DNA from: JAKPNF01 sp031556275
GTDB taxonomy: Bacteria > Verrucomicrobiota > Verrucomicrobiia > Opitutales > JAKPNF01
Assembly: GCA_031556275.1 (NCBI GenBank)
Contig: JAVBTG010000181.1
Span: 1 to 6,557, forward strand
Length of the DNA stretch: 6,557 nucleotides
Reading direction: 5' to 3'
The notes below the pieces were generated by a model. That model saw nothing but the letters and a program-made list of their open reading frames with translations, was not told the DNA's origin and ran no database searches. Numbering within the stretch: position 1 is the first letter of the stretch; the number at the start of each line of letters is the position of its first letter. The position numbers and the translations under genes were made by a program. Of this stretch, positions 1 through 5,143 are shown in pieces.

Positions 1-14
1 CAGCCCGAAAGACA

Positions 15-42
15 TTGACAGTAAAAACACACGGCTTCAAAT
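15..42 (+). promoter_or_regulatory. Candidate sigma-70-like promoter for the Wzz-like lipoprotein gene
   Basis: A perfect -35 hexamer TTGACA lies at 15-20. After a 16-bp spacer, TCAAAT at 37-42 matches four of six positions of the -10 consensus. Transcription would begin near position 49, about 14 nt before the ATG at 63. The same TTG at 15 could be read as an alternative start codon, but the promoter reading and the lipoprotein signal both favour the ATG at 63. This is consensus matching only; the organism's sigma factor preferences are not known from the window. Confidence 0.3.
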
Positions 43-62
43 TGCAGCTGTCTTTTTTAAGT

Positions 63-857
63 ATGCGCAATTTTTTCCATCACACACAAAAAAGCAGAAT
101 TCCCGTTTGCGTTCGGGTGCTTTGCGCTGCGTGCTTGGCCCTTTTGGGCCTTTGCGGCTGTGCGACCACCCCGGCACAACCGACGCAGGCCTTTCAATCC
201 ACGGCGACGATAGCCCTTATGCCGTCGATTTGCCCGTTTGATTTGTCATGGGGAATAGGGCCGGAAAAATCCATTGAGCAGGCCACAGACGAATATTACC
301 AAACCCAAACGGCAGTTTTGGAAAGCGGCGCGCTCGCCGAGGCCGTGGCGAAGCGCCTGAATGAAAACGAGCGGCTTTCATTGCTGGCACCCTACGCGCA
401 GACCGCCTCGCTTGAAAACATTCTGCTGACCAACCGCCGCGTCGAACTCGACCGCGCCAAGCGCGTCATTCGCGTGCGCTATGTCCACCCCGACGCGCAA
501 ATGGCGGCGCAGACCGCCAATTATTTCGCCGAAGCCTATATGCGTTACCTCGCGCGCAAGCAGTCCGATGACGAAGCGGCGGCGATAAAAAAATTGGATG
601 AGCGGATAATACAGCAACGCACGGCCGTGCAAAAGGCGCAAATCACACTGGACGATTCTTCGACGGAAAACGCGGCGCAGGCGAAGAAGGAATTAGAAAT
701 CGCAAAAAAAATATGCGAGACGCTTGAGCAGGCCTCCTCCTCGATAAGGGTGCGCTACAGCGTGAAAAATGTCCCCGCATACATTGCCACAGAGGCACAA
801 CCCAAGCACGCTGTGCGGGTACGCAAGGTTTCCGGCGCATGGCGCGCGGACGAGTAG
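63..857 (+). CDS. Lipoprotein with Wzz/GumC-like polysaccharide co-polymerase periplasmic domain
   Basis: This 264-aa protein begins with a basic N-terminus and a hydrophobic stretch (about residues 13-31) ending in the lipobox LCGC, so Cys33 should be lipidated and the protein anchored in the inner or outer membrane. Residues 44-165 follow the pattern of Wzz/GumC chain-length determinants: a FQSTATIALMP strand, YYQTQTAVLESGALAEAVAKRL (78-99), an IRVRY strand (136-140), and the segment with QMAAQTANYFAEAYMRYL (146-163). That last segment matches the family's 'AA.iaN.l...Y' signature. Residues 165-225 form a charged, probably coiled-coil helix. VKNVPAYIATEAQP (234-247) recalls the post-coil proline segment of these proteins. 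In known members two transmembrane helices flank this domain and set polysaccharide chain length; here both are absent and no kinase domain follows. I infer a role at a polysaccharide or envelope machine, but the partner is unknown. The ATG at 63 is preferred over TTG at 15 because it gives a normal signal peptide length. No clear Shine-Dalgarno is visible. The gene converges on lpd. Confidence 0.7.
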   Translation: MRNFFHHTQKSRIPVCVRVLCAACLALLGLCGCATTPAQPTQAFQSTATIALMPSICPFDLSWGIGPEKSIEQATDEYYQTQTAVLESGALAEAVAKRLNENERLSLLAPYAQTASLENILLTNRRVELDRAKRVIRVRYVHPDAQMAAQTANYFAEAYMRYLARKQSDDEAAAIKKLDERIIQQRTAVQKAQITLDDSSTENAAQAKKELEIAKKICETLEQASSSIRVRYSVKNVPAYIATEAQPKHAVRVRKVSGAWRADE

Positions 858-863
858 ACCGCC

Positions 864-2252
864 TCACAGCGTGTGCAGCGGTTCCCCCTCCCACGCCAAC
901 GCCGCCTCCTTGATCGCCTCCGAGAGGGTGGGGTGCGCGTTCATCGTGTGCGCCACGTCGGCCACGGATGCCCCGTGCGCGAGATGCGCGGCGACCGTCG
1001 CGATCAATTCGCCCGCGCCCGCGCCGAAAATCTGCGCCCCGAGCAGTTTTTTCGTATTGGCATCACCCACCAATTTGACAAACCCCTCCGTCGCGTCATT
1101 AGCCAACGCGCGCCCGTTCGCCGCAAACGGAAATTTGGAAATTTTCACTTCAACACCCTGCGCCTCGGCCTGCGTCTGCGTCAACCCCACGCACGCCAAT
1201 TCAGGCGTCGTGTAAACCACCGCAGGAACAGCCGTCGCGTGCGGCACTGCTTTTTGCGCGATGTGCCGTGCCACCGCCTCGCCTTCGGCCTCCGCGCGGT
1301 GCGCGAGCATGGGCCCCGCCACGGTGTCGCCGATCGCATAAAACCCCTCCACATTCGCGCGAAAATTCGCGTCCACGACGATTCGCTTTTTCTCGTCCAG
1401 CATCACCCCCGCCTCCGCCAGCCCGTCCGTCTGCGGCACGCGTCCGACCGCGACCAACACCTTTTCAGCCGCCACTTGAAATCCTTTTCCATTTTTCTCA
1501 TACGCCAACACCCCATCCGCAAACCCTTTCACCCGCGCATTGGTCTCAATCGAAAACCCGCCCAGCCGCTTAATCAGCCGCTCGGCCATCTGCGCCACAT
1601 CGAGGTCAAACCCGGGGGCCACCTGCGGCAACGCCTCGACGACCGTCACCTTGCTCCCCAATCGCGCCCACACAGACGCAATCTCCAATCCAATCGCCCC
1701 TGCACCCACCACGGCCAACGAAGCGGGCACTCGCTCCAACGCCATCGCCTCTCTACTGGAAAGAATAGTCTCCCCGTCAAACGGCAAAAACGGCAACTGC
1801 GCGGCCTTTGCGCCTGTGGCCCACACGACATGCTTCGCCCGCACCAAAATAGGCTCACCCTCCGCCATCTGCACCCGCACGCAGTGGGCCGCCTCCAATA
1901 CAGCCTCGCCCGCGAACCGCTCCACGCCGCGCTTGTCCAACAGCGTCTGCACGCCACCGCGCAACTTTTGCACGACGGCATTTTTACGCGCCTGCAAGGC
2001 AGCCACGTCCATGACAGGCGCGCCCGCGCAAACAATTCCGTTCGCCGCCCCGCGCGTCAAAATCTCCTTAAAAAGCCCCGTCGAATGCAGCAGCGATTTG
2101 GCGGGGATGCATCCCTCGTTCAGGCAAGTGCCGCCCAGCTCGCGCCGCTCGATCAGGGCCGTTTTCAGCCCCCATTGCGCGCACCGCAAAGCGGCGACAT
2201 AACCGCCGGGCCCGGCCCCGACGACAGCCACGTCAAAATCTTTTTCACACAT
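864..2252 (-). CDS. lpdA: Dihydrolipoyl dehydrogenase (E3)
   Basis: A 462-aa flavoprotein of the class I pyridine nucleotide disulfide oxidoreductase family, the usual size for E3. It reoxidises dihydrolipoamide on E2 or on GcvH with FAD and NAD+, serving pyruvate or 2-oxoglutarate dehydrogenase or glycine cleavage in the cytoplasm. Visible motifs in order: the FAD dinucleotide-binding GAGPGG (12-17); the redox disulfide GGTCLNEGCIPAK with Cys43 and Cys48; ATG at 145-147; the NAD-binding GAGAIGLE (183-190); the second FAD contact YAIGDT; and the C-terminal catalytic HPTLSE with His440 and Glu445. All catalytic residues are intact. The frame stays open upstream to 2366 and offers ATGs at 2273 and 2366. 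The start at 2252 places FDVAVVGAGPGG at the usual distance from the N-terminus and avoids overlapping the divergent SUI1 gene. No good Shine-Dalgarno decides the start. No E1, E2 or gcv genes are present, so the complex it serves cannot be told. Confidence 0.95.
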   Translation of the reverse strand: MCEKDFDVAVVGAGPGGYVAALRCAQWGLKTALIERRELGGTCLNEGCIPAKSLLHSTGLFKEILTRGAANGIVCAGAPVMDVAALQARKNAVVQKLRGGVQTLLDKRGVERFAGEAVLEAAHCVRVQMAEGEPILVRAKHVVWATGAKAAQLPFLPFDGETILSSREAMALERVPASLAVVGAGAIGLEIASVWARLGSKVTVVEALPQVAPGFDLDVAQMAERLIKRLGGFSIETNARVKGFADGVLAYEKNGKGFQVAAEKVLVAVGRVPQTDGLAEAGVMLDEKKRIVVDANFRANVEGFYAIGDTVAGPMLAHRAEAEGEAVARHIAQKAVPHATAVPAVVYTTPELACVGLTQTQAEAQGVEVKISKFPFAANGRALANDATEGFVKLVGDANTKKLLGAQIFGAGAGELIATVAAHLAHGASVADVAHTMNAHPTLSEAIKEAALAWEGEPLHTL

Positions 2253-2291
2253 GCGTTTGAAATTAACCGCCATCCGGTGCAAAATCAATGC
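2253..2291. promoter_or_regulatory. Compact divergent promoter region between lpd and the SUI1 gene
   Basis: Only 39 bp separate the two head-to-head start codons. On the plus strand, TTGAAA (2257-2262), a 17-bp spacer and CAAAAT (2280-2285) form a plausible promoter. Its start site would fall at about 2291-2292, that is, on the SUI1 ATG itself. On the minus strand, TTGATT with a 15-bp spacer and GTTAAT gives a weaker match that would start transcription just before the lpd ATG at 2252. Both assignments are pattern matches without experimental support, and the two elements would overlap. Confidence 0.35.
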
Positions 2292-2690
2292 ATGAAAAGA
2301 CAGTCCGCACGCATCGGCACAGAGGGAGGGGCTCCGCTGGAAACGAACCCCTTTGCTTCCCTGCAAACCAGCGGCCTGCCGCAGGCGTCCCTTTCTCCCG
2401 CGCCCCCCGCGCAGTCGGCATCCCCCGCCAAGCCCATCAAACGCGGCCGCCTCGAACTGCGCCGCGAGAAAGCGGGCAGGGGCGGCAAGACCGTCACCAC
2501 CGTGCGCGGCGAGGGTTTTTTAAATATCTGCCCCGCGCAGATCGACGGCTGGCTCAAATCCCTAAAATCCCAACTCGGCTGCGGCGGCGCGCGCGAAGGC
2601 AAAGTTTTGGAATTCCAAGGCGACTGCCGCGACCACATAGAAACCTTTTTCACCCGCGAAGGCTTCCGCGTCGTGCGCGCGGGCGGATGA
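2292..2690 (+). CDS. yciH: SUI1/YciH family translation initiation factor-like protein
   Basis: A 132-aa cytoplasmic protein whose C-terminal part (about residues 52-132) is a SUI1 domain, the fold of eukaryotic eIF1 and bacterial YciH. Diagnostic motifs in order are GRLELRREKAGRGGKTVTTV (52-71), LGCGGAREG (95-103), LEFQGDCRD (106-114) and a terminal GFRVVRAGG (124-132). In bacteria this family has been linked to initiation fidelity or stress-time translational control; the exact role here is inference. The first 50 residues are Ala/Pro/Ser-rich, probably disordered and longer than in E. coli YciH (about 108 aa). The frame stays open far upstream, antisense to lpd, but that part is rich in Arg and His and unlike a protein. 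The ATG at 2292 is therefore chosen; it gives a basic N-terminus (MKRQSARIG) and sits next to a plausible promoter. No Shine-Dalgarno is seen before it. Confidence 0.88.
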   Translation: MKRQSARIGTEGGAPLETNPFASLQTSGLPQASLSPAPPAQSASPAKPIKRGRLELRREKAGRGGKTVTTVRGEGFLNICPAQIDGWLKSLKSQLGCGGAREGKVLEFQGDCRDHIETFFTREGFRVVRAGG

Positions 2691-2745
2691 TACGGAAAAT
2701 TACGAGCTTTCCTTGACGGTGAATATTTGAGAGATTCGTTTTGAT

Positions 2746-3774
2746 ATGCGCTTTTTGCCGAAATGCCGCTGGTTGCTCTTGCTGGGCCTGCCCATGCTTC
2801 TGTGGGGAGCGCAGCCGGACCCCTTCGTGCGCCGCGAATTTGTGTTTAACCACGCGCCCTTTGTGGACTGCCACGCCGCGACGATCGCCGAGGCACCCGA
2901 CGGCCGCCTGCTGTGCGCGTGGTTCGCCGGCTCCAACGAAAAAAACCCCGACACAGGCATCTGGCTCTCCCAATTCCAAGACGGCGCATGGAGCCGCCCG
3001 CTCGAATTCGCCAACGGCCTGACGCCCTCGGGCAGGCGCTACTCCTCGTGGAACCCCGTCCTTTTTTGTGCGCAAGACGGCCGCGTTTTCTTTTTTTATC
3101 TGCTGGGCGAATCCCCGCGCGCGTGGGGCGGCTTTTACCGCGTTTCCAACGATAACGGCGACACATGGTCCCCGCGCCACGCGCAGGAAATCGGCATCAC
3201 CGGCCCCGTGCGCAACCCGCCGCTGCAACTGCCAAACGGGCGGATCGTGTCGCCCTCCAGCACGGAATTCCACTCGACGTTCGGTTGGCGCTCGCACGTC
3301 GAACTTTCGGACGATAACGGCGCGATGTGGCGCAAAATCAAAATCCCGTCCGACGGCCTAAGCACCATCCAGCCGACGGTGTTGCGCCACGACGACGGGC
3401 GTTTGCAGGTGATCTGCCGCACCCGTTCGAAAAAGCTGGCGGTTTCCTTTTCTTCGGACGACGGCGAGACATGGTCGCCGCTCAAAGAAATCGACGTGCC
3501 CAACCCCAATGCGGGCATCACGGCGATCCGGCTGGCCGACAGCCGTTTTTTGATGGTGCACAACCCGGGCGACGCCGACCGCTCGCACCTCATCGTTTCG
3601 CTTTCGCAGGATGGCTTGACGTGGCGTCAGGCGCTCGCGCTTCAGTCGGATGCCCCCCCCAACGAATATAGCTACCCCACGGCCATCCAGACCAAAGACG
3701 GCCTCGTGCACGTTGTCTACACATGGCGGCGCTCGAAAATCGCGCACGAGGTGATAGACCCCTCCAAACTATGA
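2746..3774 (+). CDS. Exported sialidase-like (BNR/Asp-box beta-propeller) protein
   Basis: A 342-aa protein with a Sec signal peptide: basic MRFLPKCR, hydrophobic core to about residue 20, likely cut after WGA near 22. The mature part looks like one whole six-bladed propeller of the BNR-repeat-like sialidase family. Asp-box motifs are SNDNGDTW (134-141), SDDNGAMW (188-195), SSDDGETW (236-243) and SQDGLTW (287-293), with a degenerate SQFQDGAW at 75-82. Family-type segments include CHAATI.E..DG.LL.AWF.GS.E (42-65), GPVRNPPLQLPNGRIVSPSSTE (153-174) and HVVYTWRRSKIAHEV (322-336). I do not see the FRIP arginine motif of classical GH33 sialidases, so sialic acid as substrate is not supported. An exported or periplasmic glycoside-acting enzyme or carbohydrate-binding propeller is a safer description. 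A run of eight C (3653-3660) encodes Ala303-Pro305. The stop overlaps the start of the next gene, which suggests coupled translation. Only a weak purine stretch precedes the ATG. Confidence 0.82.
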   Translation: MRFLPKCRWLLLLGLPMLLWGAQPDPFVRREFVFNHAPFVDCHAATIAEAPDGRLLCAWFAGSNEKNPDTGIWLSQFQDGAWSRPLEFANGLTPSGRRYSSWNPVLFCAQDGRVFFFYLLGESPRAWGGFYRVSNDNGDTWSPRHAQEIGITGPVRNPPLQLPNGRIVSPSSTEFHSTFGWRSHVELSDDNGAMWRKIKIPSDGLSTIQPTVLRHDDGRLQVICRTRSKKLAVSFSSDDGETWSPLKEIDVPNPNAGITAIRLADSRFLMVHNPGDADRSHLIVSLSQDGLTWRQALALQSDAPPNEYSYPTAIQTKDGLVHVVYTWRRSKIAHEVIDPSKL

Positions 3775-4253
3775 AAACAAAAAAGCGTTTTTTCTATCTG
3801 TCTTTGGCGGTCTTCACGCTGCTGGTCGGCGTGGCGCTCTACCTCTGCCTGAAGGAGTACGCCATTCAGGAGACGATGCCGCAGTCGGTCCGCCGCGCGA
3901 CGGAGCTGTTGCAGACCGTGGCCGAAACCCCGAATAAAACAACAACGTTTTTCTTTGAGGGGGGGGGCGCAAACGAACACCTCTTGCCTTTGCTCGCCGC
4001 GCGCATGGGCGAATTCTGGCGGCAAAAAGGCGACACGCAAATTTCCGTCGGCACCGTCTACGACAGCAATTTTTACAAGCCGCAGTGGTCGGCCCAGCAC
4101 TATGTCGAGCGTGTGGTGTGCACGCACCGCGTCGGCGAGCGCCTGTCCGTGATCTGGCTCGACTATCATCCCAAATTCCAAACATTCGTCCCCGAGATCT
4201 GGATCGACGGTATCACCCTGACGCTCCCGCCGTCCGCCAAAAAAACGCCGTAA
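3771..4253 (+). CDS. Hypothetical membrane-anchored protein, translationally coupled to the sialidase-like gene
   Basis: I do not recognise this 160-aa protein. It starts with basic MKTKKR and one hydrophobic segment (about 7-28), which could be an uncleaved anchor or a signal peptide without an obvious cleavage site. A soluble domain of about 130 residues follows, with alternating charged and aromatic strands, such as ISVGTVYDSNFYKPQW (91-106), RLSVIWLDYHP (124-134) and the ending PEIWIDGITLTLPP. It is most likely periplasmic. The ATG at 3771 overlaps the preceding TGA as ATGA, so the two proteins are probably made together and may work together; that is inference. The frame is open further back to 3723, but that part only shadows the preceding gene. 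A run of nine G at 3959-3967 encodes the end of Glu63 and Gly64-Gly66. The stop codon lies inside the stem of the terminator that follows. Confidence 0.75.
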   Translation: MKTKKRFFYLSLAVFTLLVGVALYLCLKEYAIQETMPQSVRRATELLQTVAETPNKTTTFFFEGGGANEHLLPLLAARMGEFWRQKGDTQISVGTVYDSNFYKPQWSAQHYVERVVCTHRVGERLSVIWLDYHPKFQTFVPEIWIDGITLTLPPSAKKTP

Positions 4254-4274
4254 GGTTCCTTACGGCGTTTTTTT
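4239..4274. terminator. Bidirectional intrinsic terminator between the sialidase operon and tatA
   Basis: A perfect inverted repeat pairs 4239-4253 with 4260-4274 around the 6-nt loop GGTTCC. The GC-containing core is CGCCGTAA/TTACGGCG, flanked by seven A on the left and seven T on the right. Read on either strand, the stem is followed by a run of seven U, so it can terminate both the plus-strand pair 2746-4253 and the convergent minus-strand tatA, which ends at 4292. The last codons and the TAA (4251-4253) of the upstream gene are built into the left arm. Confidence 0.93.
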
Positions 4275-4291
4275 AAACAGGGCTTTCTCCC

Positions 4292-4567
4292 TTAGAGATC
4301 CTGTTTCTCGTCCGGTTTGCTGTCCCGCGTCTGGACGGGCTCGTCCTTCGCCTTGGGCTTTTCGGGCTTCTCGTCCATGGCGGTGCGGATGCTGTCTTCG
4401 GCCTCGCGCGTGGCCTTTTTAAATTCGCGCATGGCTTGGCCGATGCCCTTGGCCAGCTCGGGCAGTTTGCGCGCCCCGAACAACAGCAGGATCACCAGAA
4501 AAATGAGAACCAGCTCGGTGGTGCTCGGCGCGCCGAAAGCAAGGAAAGAGGGAAGCAAAGCGTTCAT
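4292..4567 (-). CDS. tatA: Twin-arginine translocase subunit TatA/TatE
   Basis: A 91-aa protein of the TatA/E family, which polymerises in the inner membrane to form the passage for folded, twin-arginine-signal proteins together with TatC. The sequence shows a short periplasmic N-terminus, one membrane helix (about 17-31, TELVLIFLVILLLFG), the family hallmark FGARKLPEL (30-38), an amphipathic helix GIGQAMREFKKATREAEDSI (41-60), and a polar tail rich in Lys, Glu, Asp and Pro (66-91). The length and the FG..KLPEL hinge favour TatA/E over TatB. No tatB or tatC lies nearby, so the gene is separated from its partners, at least in this window. No Shine-Dalgarno is obvious. It may be transcribed from its own promoter or read through from the lipoprotein gene 63 bp upstream, since no terminator lies between them. 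Confidence 0.93.
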   Translation of the reverse strand: MNALLPSFLAFGAPSTTELVLIFLVILLLFGARKLPELAKGIGQAMREFKKATREAEDSIRTAMDEKPEKPKAKDEPVQTRDSKPDEKQDL

Positions 4568-4630
4568 AAAGCGTATGGGAATAGTCTGTATGCTTAGTCT
4601 ACGGACAAAAACAAAGTAGGGAAAGTCTTT

Positions 4631-5050
4631 TTATAAACCAACCGTGGCCGCATCGCCCTTCGCCCCATCCGTGCCCATCGGCGCGGCCTGCTGTTCGGGT
4701 GCAAATTCAGGAAAATAGACCCCGTCACCCACCCGCAGTTCCCCTGAGCGGCAATAGACGGTGAAAAAACGTCCCTGTTTAAGCGGGGCCGTCATCAGTG
4801 ACGCCACATAAGCCAGCTCCAAATCCCGTGCGACGAGCAGCGTCTGGGCGTCGGGGGCCGCCTTAGCCATGTCGTCCAGCCGCACGACAGCGGTTTGGTT
4901 GCCCGCGTTCACGGCAACGACGCTCCCCACTTTTTTGTGCAGCACAAAATCCGGTGTCTCGACGTCCGCCGCAGGGCTTCGCGCGGACTTCGACACGCAT
5001 CCAGCCGCGAGTAAAACGGCCAGCCCGAAAATAAAAAGTCGATAAAACAT
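4631..5050 (-). CDS. Small lipoprotein of unknown function
   Basis: A 139-aa protein with a short hydrophobic signal sequence (MFYRLFIFGLAVLLAAGC) and a clear lipobox LAAGC, giving a lipidated Cys18. After a linker (19-37), residues 38-115 form a compact, probably beta-rich region: VGSVVAVNAGNQTAVVRLDD (41-60), then TLLVARDLELAYVASL (70-85), then FFTVYCRSGELRVGDGVYFP (95-114). The tail is Ala/Gly-rich. I do not recognise the family. The GELRVGD-type turn suggests a small beta-barrel or soluble envelope domain, but no function can be assigned. The start at 5050 is preferred over the in-frame ATG at 5095 because it has a GGAAG ribosome binding site at 5056-5060 and gives a standard lipoprotein signal. 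It lies upstream of tatA on the same strand and is divergent from the ketosynthase gene. Confidence 0.75.
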   Translation of the reverse strand: MFYRLFIFGLAVLLAAGCVSKSARSPAADVETPDFVLHKKVGSVVAVNAGNQTAVVRLDDMAKAAPDAQTLLVARDLELAYVASLMTAPLKQGRFFTVYCRSGELRVGDGVYFPEFAPEQQAAPMGTDGAKGDAATVGL

Positions 5051-5055
5051 AGACA

Positions 5056-5060
5056 CTTCC
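5056..5060 (-). promoter_or_regulatory. Ribosome binding site deciding the lipoprotein start
   Basis: GGAAG on the minus strand sits five bases before the ATG at 5050. It is the best Shine-Dalgarno match in the window and supports the shorter start over the in-frame ATG at 5095. Confidence 0.6.
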
Positions 5061-5118
5061 GATATGAGCCAATCGCCGGAACCGCCCCGCGCCAAGAAAA
5101 AAAACTTCCCCCTCGCGC

Positions 5119-5141
5119 TTTTATTTTAAATAATAGGCGGG
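5119..5141 (+). promoter_or_regulatory. AT-rich candidate promoter and weak ribosome binding site before the ketosynthase gene
   Basis: An AT-rich patch at 5119-5135 stands out in GC-rich surroundings and contains AATAAT (5129-5134), a five-of-six match to a -10 element. No convincing -35 lies 16-18 bp upstream (TTCCCC at 5106-5111). If used, this -10 would start transcription almost on the ATG at 5144. AGGCGGG at 5135-5141 resembles a Shine-Dalgarno but is only two bases from the ATG, which is unusually close. Both signals are tentative. Confidence 0.3.
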
Positions 5142-5143
5142 AT

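Noticed and set aside
859..881. Hairpin CCGC..CACA-GCG-TGTG..GCGG between the convergent Wzz-like and lpd genes
   Set aside because: The stem is short, interrupted by mismatches, lies mostly inside lpd and has no T-run, so I do not call it a terminator.
873..2291. Very long plus-strand open frame antisense to lpd that runs into the SUI1 gene
   Set aside because: Its translation before 2292 is rich in Arg and His with no recognisable motif and mirrors the GC-rich lpd codons. Only the part from the ATG at 2292 looks like a protein. An automatic caller could wrongly extend SUI1 into it.
2253..2366. Longer N-terminus for dihydrolipoyl dehydrogenase (starts at 2366 or 2273)
   Set aside because: The extension would overlap the divergent SUI1 gene, and E3 proteins normally begin a few residues before the FAD-binding glycine motif, as the start at 2252 gives.
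2694..2712. GGAAA...TTTCC inverted repeat after the SUI1 gene
   Set aside because: Only five AT-rich pairs with a 9-nt loop and no following T-run; too weak for a terminator.
2713..2745. TTGACG as a -35 element for the sialidase-like gene
   Set aside because: No acceptable -10 hexamer occurs 15-19 bp downstream, so a promoter here is not supported.
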